A stretch of 33,348 bases of DNA from contig CALAJT010000034.1 of assembly GCA_937923145.1 (NCBI GenBank), positions 1 through 33,348 of the forward strand. The letters are read 5' to 3'. The notes beneath the pieces are model-generated. The model worked only from the letters and a program-made list of their open reading frames with translations. It had not been told where the DNA came from and did no database searches. The DNA is from an uncultured Rubritalea sp. GTDB taxonomy: Bacteria; Verrucomicrobiota; Verrucomicrobiia; Verrucomicrobiales; Akkermansiaceae. This document shows positions 16,411-25,253 of the stretch, one piece after another (position 1 is the first letter of the stretch; every line of letters starts with the position of its first letter). A program made the translations under genes and the position numbers.

Positions 16411-17676
16411 ATGAAAAATACCTTCTATAATAGCTTCGATATTGAGCGCCTGAATACAGAGGATATAAATGAAACGTATCGCTCAGTCTTTCAGGTAGAC
16501 CGAGACCGCGTTCTGCATACCCCTACTTTCCGTTCATTACAGAGCAAGACGCAGGTATTCTGGAGTGGCGAATATGATTTTTACAGAACACGTTTAACTC
16601 ACTCGCTTGAAGTGGCTCAAATAGGGCGTTCGATCTGTAATTATCTCAACACTAGGAGTAAAATACTCAGTGATGAGTATTTCATCGATTCTGATCTAGT
16701 GGAAGCTGCCTGCCTCTCACACGATCTAGGGCATCCACCATTTGGACATGCTGGGGAGAGAACGCTAAATCGACTAATGATGGATCATGGCGGCTTCGAG
16801 GGTAATGCTCAGACGCTACGTCTCCTTACTGAACGAATCTTCAGTGCTAGCAAGACAGGCATGAATCCTAGCCGAGCATTCGTAGACTCCATTCTCAAAT
16901 ACAAGACCCTTTGGTCAGAACTAGTCCATAAAGACGGCAAGAAACCAAAGAATCATTTCCTCTATGATGAGCAGTCTAAGTATTTGGATTGGGTGAATGG
17001 TGGACGAGATTTCCCAATCGATTACCTCCCAGGTAAAGAACGCGATGCCTTTAGCTCGATAGAATGTCAGATCATGGACTGGGCTGACGATACCGCCTAT
17101 TCTCTGAATGATCTAGCAGACAGTGTTAGAGCTGGCTTCCTGACTATCGAAAGAGTAGAAAACTGGGCAGAAGAAAATGGCTGTGGCATGGAAAGAGGAT
17201 CCCCTATAGGTGACCTACTACGCTCCATCAGAGGAAACCGTGTAGAGCTAATGGTTGGAAACCGCATCGGCAGATACATCCAGAGTGTTAAAATCGAAGA
17301 AGACGTGAACTTCATGAGCGATGTCTCTAATCGCTATAAATACAAACTTGTAGTAGAAGAAGGAGTCATCTCAGAGACCAGCGAATTCAAAAAACTAGCC
17401 TACGATCTCGTATTCAAATCACCTGAGCTAAATCAGCTAGAACACAAAGGAGATCACTTGCTGAGTAAACTTTGGCAGATACTCGGAGAGAACAAGAACG
17501 AATACTACCTCCTCCCAGAAGACATCTACGCAGAAATGAAGGGAGCCCCAGATGAAACAGTCAGAAACCGACTCCTCTGCGACTACCTAGCCAACCTAAC
17601 CGACGGCTCAGCAACTAGACTATATAAACGCCTAATGGTGCCTGATTTTGGTTCTATTGGGGATTTGATGGGGTAG
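16411..17676 (+). CDS. dgt: dGTPase / dNTP triphosphohydrolase (HD superfamily)
   Basis: This 421-residue protein begins YNSFDIERLN and has the Dgt signature RDRVLHTPTFRSLQSKTQVF, EYDFYRTRLTHSLEVAQIGR. The HD metal-site motif is CLSHDLGHPPFGHAGE (H104, D105), and a later Asp lies in MDWADDTAYSLNDLADS. These enzymes cleave dGTP or other dNTPs to the nucleoside and tripolyphosphate and help set dNTP pools. The ATG at 16411 gives the family's usual N-terminus. There is no Shine-Dalgarno site, and the upstream terminator hairpin ends eight bases before the start. Its promoter must therefore lie inside or before the hairpin; TATTAT at 16367-16372 is one possible -10 box. Confidence 0.93.
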   Translation: MKNTFYNSFDIERLNTEDINETYRSVFQVDRDRVLHTPTFRSLQSKTQVFWSGEYDFYRTRLTHSLEVAQIGRSICNYLNTRSKILSDEYFIDSDLVEAACLSHDLGHPPFGHAGERTLNRLMMDHGGFEGNAQTLRLLTERIFSASKTGMNPSRAFVDSILKYKTLWSELVHKDGKKPKNHFLYDEQSKYLDWVNGGRDFPIDYLPGKERDAFSSIECQIMDWADDTAYSLNDLADSVRAGFLTIERVENWAEENGCGMERGSPIGDLLRSIRGNRVELMVGNRIGRYIQSVKIEEDVNFMSDVSNRYKYKLVVEEGVISETSEFKKLAYDLVFKSPELNQLEHKGDHLLSKLWQILGENKNEYYLLPEDIYAEMKGAPDETVRNRLLCDYLANLTDGSATRLYKRLMVPDFGSIGDLMG

Positions 17677-17680
17677 AATA

Positions 17681-17722
17681 TAGAGCAAATCTGAATAGCT
17701 GGATTTCCGCTCTAATTAATTT
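17681..17722 (+). terminator. Probable terminator after dgt
   Basis: TAGAGC (17681-17686) pairs with GCTCTA (17709-17714), and inside it AAATC (17687-17691) pairs with GATTT (17702-17706). An AT-rich tail (ATTAATTT) follows. The stem begins four bases after the dgt stop. The T-run is interrupted, so this is weaker than the other terminators in the window. Confidence 0.45.
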
Positions 17723-17794
17723 ATGTTTTCTGGTTGGCTTGTTAGAGGTGATTGAATCATAATTTAAAGTTGCAGTTTAAATACTATCAACACT

Positions 17795-18005
17795 ATGAAA
17801 ATTAAAAACAATTAATCTTTTAAACAAGCGTCTTGGTATAATTTTGCAGTGGTATACAAAAATATCTATTCAGCATGAAGCTCTTAACTTAGAGTATATA
17901 GAAGTTCGGGGTAGGGACTTTCATGCACGTAAATTTTGGCCTGGAGAAGAAATCTATCTTGAAACATAGTGGGAAATGACCTTCCACTTCACCCTCACAT
18001 TATAA
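17795..18005 (+). pseudogene. Possible remnant of a small gene (unknown family)
   Basis: An ATG at 17795 reads MKIKN and then meets TAA. In the next frame the sequence stays open as INLLNKRLGIILQWYTK, LNLEYIEVRGRDFHARKFWP and GEEIYLET, then TAG (17967-17969), and continues in frame with WEMTFHFTLTL to TAA at 18005. The alternating hydrophobic pattern near the end looks like a beta strand. The final stop lies three bases before the ATG of the next decayed gene, as in an operon. I do not recognise it. One frameshift and one stop would have to be repaired, so non-coding sequence remains possible. Confidence 0.3.
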
Positions 18006-18008
18006 GCT

Positions 18009-18562
18009 ATGTTCCATAAATTATGTAATTATATACATTTTTTAATATGCCTACAATCTTTGGCACTCTCTCAAGAGCGAGTTGAGCTAGGCAATGAAAA
18101 AAAATGACTCTAGAAGATGTTTATGCTGCAGGTTTGCGACCCCCTTCAGTTCATCCATCTGATGAGGGAGATATTAGGGTTTGGGAGAGAAAGAAGCTCA
18201 CGCTCATTTTTGATGAGTTTCGCTATGATATGGATACCGAGCAGATATCATTTGGAATGTATGATGATAAGTAGCTTTCTAAGCTCTATATCACATTTAA
18301 GGCATGGAATAAAAGGGTTTTATCTGGAGAGACAGGAAATAGAGAAACAATTATTCCCAAAGAGCGTTTAGGTATAATCATACCAAAGAATCTTCCTGCA
18401 GTTGTCCCTACTAAATTGAATGAAACTCCTCCTGACAAAACATCTACACCAACTAAATTTGAACACTCACCCTCATTGAACCATAATTTCATTATTTGTG
18501 GACTCTTGATTTTGGGGCTTGTGATTGCGTTAGTAATTAAAGTGACTAGGTCAACAAAGTAA
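18009..18562 (+). pseudogene. Decayed gene for a small exported, membrane-anchored protein
   Basis: The ATG at 18009 opens a signal-peptide-like sequence (MFHKLCNYIHFLICLQSLAL) that runs into eight A bases (18097-18104) and stops at TGA (18105). One extra A would join it to the next frame (MTLEDVYAAGLRPPS, DIRVWERKKLTLIFDEF), which is open from 18104 until TAG at 18272-18274. The same frame then continues for 95 codons: LSKLYITFKAWNKRVLS, a proline/threonine-rich stretch, one membrane helix (FIICGLLILGLVIALVIKV) and a short basic tail to TAA at 18562. The whole reads as signal peptide, periplasmic domain, linker and C-terminal anchor. The family is not recognised. The following 258 bases up to recQ show nothing clear. 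Confidence 0.5.
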
Positions 18563-18820
18563 TATTATTACATTTAATTCTATAGAGGTAGAAAACGAGC
18601 TTGAGAATAATGAGAGAATCGGATGACCCTGTCGGAAGAGCAGAGTAAAAAAGGTTCCAAAGCAACAGAGAAAAACTAAGGTAAAGATGGACAGTGATCA
18701 AATTTTTGTCAACGCGACGAATTTCTGTTGAGTGAATTTTGCTTCATAGAATTATTGTATAGAGAAAGGTTTAAGATTGTTTTGATATATTGGCTTATCT
18801 TGCTTAGAACCATCTTGTAG

Positions 18821-20935
18821 ATGAGCGATGTAGTAAAACAGCCTCTGGATGCTCTTAAGGAACATTTTGGCTTCGACGGATTTCTGGATGGTCAGGATGA
18901 GGTCGTGCAGAAGATTCTGGATGGGAATGATGGGCTGGTGGTGATGCCTACGGGTGGTGGTAAGTCGCTTTGTTATCAGTTGCCTGCGATGTGCTTTTCT
19001 GGGGTGACGCTGGTGGTGAGTCCTTTGATCGCTCTGATGAAGGATCAGGTGGATGCGCTGGAGGCAAAGGGGATTCCTGCGATTATGATCAATTCTTCTC
19101 TTAGTCCTAGTGAACAGAGAGAGCGTATTTCACGGATGCGTAGGGGAGAATATAAGTTAGTCTATGTCGCTCCTGAGCGCTTTCGCTCGGATTTCTTTGT
19201 GAATGCGATTAAGGAGGTTGATATTTCGCTTTTTGCTGTAGATGAGGCTCACTGTCTTAGCCAGTGGGGGCATGATTTTAGACCTGATTACATGCGTTTA
19301 GGTCAGGCTTTGGAGCGTATTGGTAATCCTCAGTGCATAGCTCTCACAGCTACTGCTACTTCAGTTGTTAGACAGGATATTTTGACGGTTCTGAAATTGC
19401 GGAATCCTTTTGAGATGGTTAGCGGCTTTGCTCGCCCAAATCTATCACTAGCGATCACTGCTACTCAGAAACACACTTTAAAATACAAGCGTATCCGTGA
19501 GATCGTAGCGCAGCATAAGACTGGGATTATCTATTGCGCTACTAGAAAACGTGTCGAGGAAGCGGCTGAGATGCTGTTTGACTGGGGAGTGAACTGTATC
19601 GGTTATCATGGTGGGATGAGCGATGTTGAGCGTGAGAACACTCAGAATAAGTTCATTAATAAAGAAGTCGATGTTGCCATTGCCACGAATGCGTTTGGTA
19701 TGGGAATTGATCGATCTGATGTTCGATTTGTGATCCATTTCGAGATTCCAGGTAGTGTGGAAGCTTACTATCAGGAGGCGGGCAGAGCTGGTCGCGATGG
19801 GGAGGCTGCTGTGTGCGAACTTTTCTTCAACTACGCTGACACTCGAACCCAAGAATTCTTTATCGAGGGTGTGAATCCTAGCTATAAGGACATCTGCGCC
19901 ATTTATCAGTATCTTCTCAATCAAGCTAATAGAGAGTTCGAGGTAGTGCAGACTCTAGATGGAATTAAAGAAGGTGCGGAGGTCAAGAATGGCATGGCGG
20001 TGGGGAGTGCTCTCGGTGTGTTAGCTAGAAACAGACTTATCGAGCGTTACGATATCGCTGGTTCCAGAATGAGAGGGACTCGACTACTCCAGCCAGATAT
20101 CCTCACATCGCAGATCCCGATAGATCGTGCTGCTCTGGAAGAGAAAAACAGCCGTGATACTGAGAAGCTTAACTCGATGATAGAGATGTGTTACTCTCGT
20201 CAATGTCGCCAGCAATGGATCATGGAATACTTCGGCGAAGAGAATCCGGCTCCATGCGGGAGTTGCGATGTTTGCCAAAGCCAGTTCGGCGGTGATGCTA
20301 GAGAAGGAAGCGATGTAGAGATACTCCAAGTCCGAAAAGCTCTTAGTGGTGTTGCTAGAATGAGCAATCAAGTCGGAGGCAAGTGGGAAGGAAAGTTCGG
20401 TAGAGGGAAGATCGTCCAAATGCTCATGGGTAGCCGTTCGCAAGATATCCTGAAAGGTAGATTAGACACTCTCAGTACTTATGGATTACTCAAAGAACTC
20501 GGCACAGCCTATCTAAATGAACTTTTCAAGTATCTTCATGATGGTGGACTTATTTTCACCCAGAAAGGAGAGTATCCGCTCGTCACACTCACACCATTAG
20601 GGGATAAAGTAATGCATGGGAAAAGTGTGTTCCGCATGGCTTGGCCGAATAAGGTGCGCAATGATAGTCCGGTAAAGGAAGGACTAGACGTAGAGATAGA
20701 GGAACTCGGATTTGACCCTAAGCTATACGCTGCTCTCAAGGATCTTCGAGCAGATATAGCGAAAGCTCAGAAAGTTCCACCTTATGTAGTATTCTCTAAC
20801 AAAACGCTAGAATACTTCACCAGACTCCGCCCGAACTCTGCAGAGGCTGGGATGAGAATTAAGGGTGTAGGGGAGGCGAAAGCTGCTCAGTATCTGGAAT
20901 CCTTTATCGGAGTGATCAATGAATTTCAAAGTTAA
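18821..20935 (+). CDS. recQ: ATP-dependent DNA helicase RecQ
   Basis: This is a 704-residue superfamily-2 helicase. Motif I is MPTGGGKSLCYQLPA (from residue about 42), motif II is DEAHCLSQWGHDFRPDY (D141), and motif VI lies in YQEAGRAGRDG. A RecQ-specific zinc site follows (CYSRQCRQQ and CGSCDVC), then the winged-helix RQC domain and an HRDC domain at the C-terminus (LRPNSAEAGMRIKGVGEAKA). RecQ unwinds 3'-tailed DNA in recombination repair and at stalled forks. Length and order are normal for bacterial RecQ (about 600-700). The ATG at 18821 gives the usual N-terminal length. The next gene is another DNA-translocase-type protein, 385 bases downstream. Confidence 0.96.
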   Translation: MSDVVKQPLDALKEHFGFDGFLDGQDEVVQKILDGNDGLVVMPTGGGKSLCYQLPAMCFSGVTLVVSPLIALMKDQVDALEAKGIPAIMINSSLSPSEQRERISRMRRGEYKLVYVAPERFRSDFFVNAIKEVDISLFAVDEAHCLSQWGHDFRPDYMRLGQALERIGNPQCIALTATATSVVRQDILTVLKLRNPFEMVSGFARPNLSLAITATQKHTLKYKRIREIVAQHKTGIIYCATRKRVEEAAEMLFDWGVNCIGYHGGMSDVERENTQNKFINKEVDVAIATNAFGMGIDRSDVRFVIHFEIPGSVEAYYQEAGRAGRDGEAAVCELFFNYADTRTQEFFIEGVNPSYKDICAIYQYLLNQANREFEVVQTLDGIKEGAEVKNGMAVGSALGVLARNRLIERYDIAGSRMRGTRLLQPDILTSQIPIDRAALEEKNSRDTEKLNSMIEMCYSRQCRQQWIMEYFGEENPAPCGSCDVCQSQFGGDAREGSDVEILQVRKALSGVARMSNQVGGKWEGKFGRGKIVQMLMGSRSQDILKGRLDTLSTYGLLKELGTAYLNELFKYLHDGGLIFTQKGEYPLVTLTPLGDKVMHGKSVFRMAWPNKVRNDSPVKEGLDVEIEELGFDPKLYAALKDLRADIAKAQKVPPYVVFSNKTLEYFTRLRPNSAEAGMRIKGVGEAKAAQYLESFIGVINEFQS

Positions 20936-21320
20936 TAGCATGGCAGGGTAGCTTCCGCTAAAAGGAGAGTTTTTGTTAGAAAGGTTGATTCCAATGTCAT
21001 GGTTGTCAATATTAGTTAGTTGATAGATCACGTTTAATAAAACACATCTAAAACCTTAGCGTCAGGAATAATTATCTCTGACTTAAAAGCACATTTAATG
21101 AGGGTTTCAGTACCGTTAAGAAAAACGAGTAAGCCAGATTAAGTAATCGTTTTGAAATTAGACACAATCTTATCTTGCCAGGTCCACATTTTAGGCTATA
21201 ACATCGAACTCCTCTCTTGATGAAAGTTATTTGAGGACAAGACGCTTGCGCCTGTGGATAGAAATCGATTTCTAGCCTGAGTCGCATAAAATTTCAATTA
21301 ATACAAAGAAGACAAATCGC
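20936..21320. other. Gene-free interval between recQ and the SNF2 gene
   Basis: These 385 bases hold no convincing open frame on either strand, no tRNA and no terminator with a T-run. The only clear structure is the perfect 16-bp palindrome at 21259-21274, 46 bases before the SNF2 start codon. Confidence 0.5.
21259..21274. promoter_or_regulatory. Perfect 16-bp palindrome upstream of the SNF2 gene
   Basis: TAGAAATCGATTTCTA is its own reverse complement over all 16 bases, and the symmetry stops exactly at both ends. Its location 46 bases before the ATG at 21321 is typical of an operator or activator site. There is no T-run, so it is not a terminator. The binding protein is unknown. Confidence 0.45.
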
Positions 21321-24300
21321 ATGAATCCAGATAGAGCGACATTAAATTTCCTAAATAGCTTTCCAGAGGAAGCTCGTAACCGTGGTGATGATCTCCAGCA
21401 AGACGGAGCAGTCACCCAGATTTTCGGTAACCATCTATTTATCCAAGGAAGAGTAGAGGACAAGACAGGTGTTTACAGAACAAGTCTCAGGCTCCAGGGT
21501 AATCGTTGGTTCGGTAGCTGCACAGCTGATGACGATACTATTGCCGGTGCTTGTATGTATGCGACCATGATGGAGCGTATGCACCGTGGCGAAGACCTAC
21601 CTGAGTCACCAAATGAATTTGACGATACACCAGTGATCGACCTTATCGAGGAAAAACTAGATCGTGAACTGGATGACAAGGAAGCCGATTTTGTAACTAA
21701 AGTTGAGAAACGCTATCGTAGATACGTGATCGAAGGAGAAATCCACGATCACGACATGGTGCGGCTGAACCCACGTTGGGACATAGTCAGTTATGAGCCA
21801 CTAGAGCTTTGGCCAATACCTCCAGGCGATATTATCGAATTTTGGAATTACCTAGCTTACGCATTTTACAAGAAGAAGCTTCCATACCCAGATTTCATGG
21901 CTGCTATTACTGATCTCAAGTCCGTGCAGAAGAAGATGCAGGACTGGGAGAAGGAACGTGAAGTCGCAGAATGGTATGACCGCATTGAACTAGTCAATGA
22001 TCGTCCACCACAGGAAAAGCCTCTTACCGTGCAATTCCGTATCGTTTCCACAATTAATGAAGCTCGCGTAGAGGTGAAGGAAGGTGAGAACGCTTGGTTA
22101 CAACTTCGCGAGAAGAACGATATCGAGCGCCTTTTAGGACTCTTTGAAATGGCTGCTCTCCGTATGGATGCACCAGGACAGGTGATCTGGGAGCATTTCC
22201 TAGCATTTTATAGCAAAGAAGGTGCCTCAACAATGGATCTCGATACTGAAGAGGCATGCCGCTTCATGAACCGCCTTTTCCGCCAGAAGGCGCTCAAAGG
22301 ATATATCGTCAACCTCGATGAAAGAGTTTACAAAGTCTCAACTAGTAAGATTAGCTGGATCTGTGAAGATGATCCTTACCACCCAGACGCATTCGCTCTT
22401 CAGTTAGTTACTAAAGAAGGCGAAAACGTATCTCACTCAGTGAGATTACTTCCTGGTCGTGAAGAACTTTACCAGTCAGATGAGACTGTATTCCCTGGGC
22501 CAGCTAGATGGCTCAATGACACTGAAGTCATGCCACGTTATATGATCCCTAAAGAGGTCATAGACAGTCTAGAAGGTGTAGAGTTTCTTCGCAAAGTGGG
22601 AGCCAAGTTACCTGATTCTCTTAAAAAACGTGTAGTAGATCTCGATCTTTATCCACGTTTCCAGATGCGCATCGAGCAGGGGCTTACTGCTGCTGAGACT
22701 GAGCACCTTGTAATCGATATCAAAGCACTCGAAAAGAAAGATCGCCGCACAGAGAAGCTTATTAAAGATGGTTGGGAGCTAGTTGAACAAAAGCCGGTCA
22801 AAGGTAAGCAACTGCTGCGCTTCGCCCGTGAAGATCTCTATCCTGTGCCTGGATTACTCAGTGAAATGGGGCTTACTTATGATGAGAAATTAGATGAATT
22901 TAAGACACGCGTTACCAAGCTCTTTCCAGAGAAGTTCTCTGAGTGGGCGAAGGCGATGCCGAAGTCAGTCGAAGTCGAAATGGACTTCAAACTGAAGACA
23001 CTCTTAGCAGACCCAGTGTCAGCTGCTGTTAGATTCGAGGTGGTGAATCAGGATATTGACTGGTTTGACCTACGTATCGTGATCGATGTGGAAGGTGTGA
23101 ACTTAACTAAAGCTCAGATCCGTCAGCTAGTAGCAGCTCGTGGTGGCTACGTCCGTATGGAAGATGGTGGCTGGATGAGACTAGAAATAAAGCTAGACGA
23201 CGACCAACGCGATGCAGTGACAAGACTCGGGTTAGATCCATTCGATCTCTCTGGTGAAACTCACCGCATGCACGCACTCCAGCTAGCAGACCCGAAAGCT
23301 GCAGAGGTGTTCGATCCGAAAGCGTGGAAGCGCATCAAGGACACAGCGAAAGATATCCAAGTGGACATCGACGCTCCGGTCCCAGATGGTCTCCAGGCAA
23401 CACTTCGCCCTTATCAGGTAGAAGGCTTCCGTTTCCTAGCTTACCTCGCTGTGAACCGCTTCGGTGGTATTCTTGCGGATGACATGGGTCTAGGTAAAAC
23501 GATTCAGTCACTCACTTACATTCTCTGGCTTCGTCTGGAAAATACGAAGGAGAAAAATTCTCACAACAAACCAGCTCTCGTTGTCTGTCCTAAGTCAGTG
23601 CTCGACGTCTGGGCTACTGAAGCGGAGAAATTTGCTCCAGAACTCAGAGTCCGTGTTCTGCGCACCAGAGACGATCTCGATATCGACCAAGCTCAGAATG
23701 AACTTGATCTTGTAGTTCTCAACTACGCCCAACTTCGTGTATGTGGAGAAGACCTCAATACAATCAAATGGCTCACCGTCATTCTTGATGAGGGTCAACA
23801 AATCAAGAACCCAGACTCAAAGGCAGCCAAGGCAGCTCGCGAGCTTAATGCTACCAATAGACTGGTCCTTACAGGTACTCCGATTGAGAACCGTCTGATG
23901 GACATGTGGTCGCTTATGGCGTTCGCAATGCCTGGTGTTCTTGGATCTAAGGCTTACTTCAAGAAGAGATTCGATAAGCGTAAAGATCCATCATCACAGC
24001 AGAGACTCGCATCGAGACTTCGCCCATTCCTACTCAGAAGAACTAAGCTTCAAGTGGCTAAAGATCTTCCACCAAGAACAGAGGAAGAAGTATTCGCTGT
24101 CATGGAAGGAATCCAAGCAGAACTCTATAAGAACGAGCTCAAGCGTATTCAGAAAGCACTTCTTGGTGTTGACTCTGATGAGGCAGTGAAGAAGAACTCA
24201 TTCGCGATCCTTCAGGGTCTCATGAGACTCCGTCAGATCTGTTGTCACCCAGGTCTAATCGACCCGAAGTTCCTCAAGGAAGAAAGTGCGAAGATGACTG

Positions 24301-24815
24301 CACTGTTCTATCTACTCGATCAACTACGCGAAGAGAATCACAAGGTGCTCGTGTTCTCACAGTTCGTATCCATGCTCGATATTATCAAGGCACGCCTTGA
24401 GACAGAAAGCAGAGCTTACAACTACCTCACAGGACAGACTAAAGACCGTAAGGGAGAGATCGAGAAGTTCCAGACTACGAAAGATCCATCAGTCTTCATG
24501 CTCTCACTCAAAGCGGGTGGAGCTGGTCTTAACCTCACCTCAGCTTCCTACGTAATCCTCTACGATCCATGGTGGAACCCTGCGGTTGAGAATCAGGCGA
24601 TTGACAGAACGCACCGTATTGGACAGAAGAACAAGGTTATCGCTTACCGCCTCCTCACACGAGACACAGTGGAAGAGAAAATCCGAGTTCTCCAGCACCA
24701 GAAGACCGCACTTGTTACCAACGTCTTAGGAGACGAAGGATTCGCAAGCAACCTTGAAATGGAAGACCTAGAGTTTATCTTAGGTAGCCATTCAGAAGGT
24801 CTGGACGAAGCGTAA
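21321..24815 (+). CDS. SNF2-family (SWI2/SNF2) DNA-dependent ATPase
   Basis: This is a 1164-residue protein. The helicase core occupies the last 450 residues: motif I DDMGLGKTIQSLTYI (about residue 720), motif II ILDEGQQIKN (about 820), motif III LTGTPIENRLMDMW, FSQFVSMLDIIKARL in the second lobe, and motif VI QAIDRTHRIGQKNKVIAYRL. The long N-terminal part starts where these proteins often carry a SWIM zinc domain, but only GSCTADDD and GACMYATMM remain, so the usual Cys-x-Cys / Cys-x-His ligands are not complete. Bacterial relatives act on DNA-protein complexes in transcription or repair. It is probably transcribed alone, since a terminator follows and recQ lies 385 bases before. Confidence 0.93.
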   Translation: MNPDRATLNFLNSFPEEARNRGDDLQQDGAVTQIFGNHLFIQGRVEDKTGVYRTSLRLQGNRWFGSCTADDDTIAGACMYATMMERMHRGEDLPESPNEFDDTPVIDLIEEKLDRELDDKEADFVTKVEKRYRRYVIEGEIHDHDMVRLNPRWDIVSYEPLELWPIPPGDIIEFWNYLAYAFYKKKLPYPDFMAAITDLKSVQKKMQDWEKEREVAEWYDRIELVNDRPPQEKPLTVQFRIVSTINEARVEVKEGENAWLQLREKNDIERLLGLFEMAALRMDAPGQVIWEHFLAFYSKEGASTMDLDTEEACRFMNRLFRQKALKGYIVNLDERVYKVSTSKISWICEDDPYHPDAFALQLVTKEGENVSHSVRLLPGREELYQSDETVFPGPARWLNDTEVMPRYMIPKEVIDSLEGVEFLRKVGAKLPDSLKKRVVDLDLYPRFQMRIEQGLTAAETEHLVIDIKALEKKDRRTEKLIKDGWELVEQKPVKGKQLLRFAREDLYPVPGLLSEMGLTYDEKLDEFKTRVTKLFPEKFSEWAKAMPKSVEVEMDFKLKTLLADPVSAAVRFEVVNQDIDWFDLRIVIDVEGVNLTKAQIRQLVAARGGYVRMEDGGWMRLEIKLDDDQRDAVTRLGLDPFDLSGETHRMHALQLADPKAAEVFDPKAWKRIKDTAKDIQVDIDAPVPDGLQATLRPYQVEGFRFLAYLAVNRFGGILADDMGLGKTIQSLTYILWLRLENTKEKNSHNKPALVVCPKSVLDVWATEAEKFAPELRVRVLRTRDDLDIDQAQNELDLVVLNYAQLRVCGEDLNTIKWLTVILDEGQQIKNPDSKAAKAARELNATNRLVLTGTPIENRLMDMWSLMAFAMPGVLGSKAYFKKRFDKRKDPSSQQRLASRLRPFLLRRTKLQVAKDLPPRTEEEVFAVMEGIQAELYKNELKRIQKALLGVDSDEAVKKNSFAILQGLMRLRQICCHPGLIDPKFLKEESAKMTALFYLLDQLREENHKVLVFSQFVSMLDIIKARLETESRAYNYLTGQTKDRKGEIEKFQTTKDPSVFMLSLKAGGAGLNLTSASYVILYDPWWNPAVENQAIDRTHRIGQKNKVIAYRLLTRDTVEEKIRVLQHQKTALVTNVLGDEGFASNLEMEDLEFILGSHSEGLDEA

Positions 24816-24844
24816 TTTAAAAGCTCAGGTCTAACAATTTTAAG

Positions 24845-24878
24845 GCTCTCTGAATGTATGTTCAGAGAGCTTTTTTTT
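24845..24878 (+). terminator. Strong intrinsic terminator after the SNF2 gene
   Basis: GCTCTCTGAA (24845-24854) and TTCAGAGAGC (24861-24870) form a perfect 10-bp stem with loop TGTATG, followed directly by eight T bases. Confidence 0.95.
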
Positions 24879-24912
24879 AATTCGGATGTTAAGAGCTGGT
24901 TAAAGTCCCGCT

Positions 24913-25240
24913 GTGCCTCCAGCACGGTAATAAAATGAGTAATACAGTTCATAGGGCTGTAGCTCCTGCGCTTTGAAGCCTATCTCCCTTCAGGAAAGCT
25001 GTGGTTGTGATATTCGAATTCTAGTAGGAGTTTGGGCTGGTTGAGTTGCAGATTTACAATTATACGATCATTAAGAACTGAAATGACGCTCTGGTTATTC
25101 TATTTAAACATTACATTCAGAGCCTTAAATTCACATAAAAGCCCTTGATGTGAATTTCACTCCTGAAGGGAGTATAGTTTCAAAGCCATGGGTTTTAACT
25201 CATGGAACGATTACAAAAATCCAGCCTGTTCTGAAGGCAC
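24913..25240. repeat. 328-bp element bounded by two diverged inverted copies (REP-pair or MITE-like)
   Basis: The left copy (24913-24994) and the reverse complement of the right copy (25162-25240) align along their whole length. Both begin GTGCCT-CAG, share GTAAT and GTTC-AT, then CTTTGAA, and end in the identical 11-mer CTCCCTTCAGG. Each copy carries a small hairpin in its middle (in the right copy CCATGgGTT and AACtCATGG). The 167-base centre has no gene. It fills the convergent gap between the SNF2 terminator and the DUF3592 gene, where repeat elements often sit. I see no transposase and no obvious target duplication. Confidence 0.6.
25127..25157. repeat. Perfect 10-bp inverted repeat inside the element
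   Basis: AAATTCACAT (25127-25136) and ATGTGAATTT (25148-25157) are perfect reverse complements around an 11-base loop. No T-run follows on either strand, so a terminator is unlikely. It touches the inner edge of the right-hand repeat copy. Confidence 0.6.
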
Positions 25241-25253
25241 GGAGGAATGGTCC

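Noticed and set aside
18117..18371. 84-codon plus-strand frame in the dgt-recQ gap
   Set aside because: It runs in a different frame through the decayed gene at 18009-18562. The repaired frame there has a signal peptide and membrane helix, while this one shows no recognisable features.
21072..21287. 71-codon minus-strand frame in the recQ-SNF2 gap
   Set aside because: There is no recognisable motif and it contains the perfect palindrome; treated as chance.
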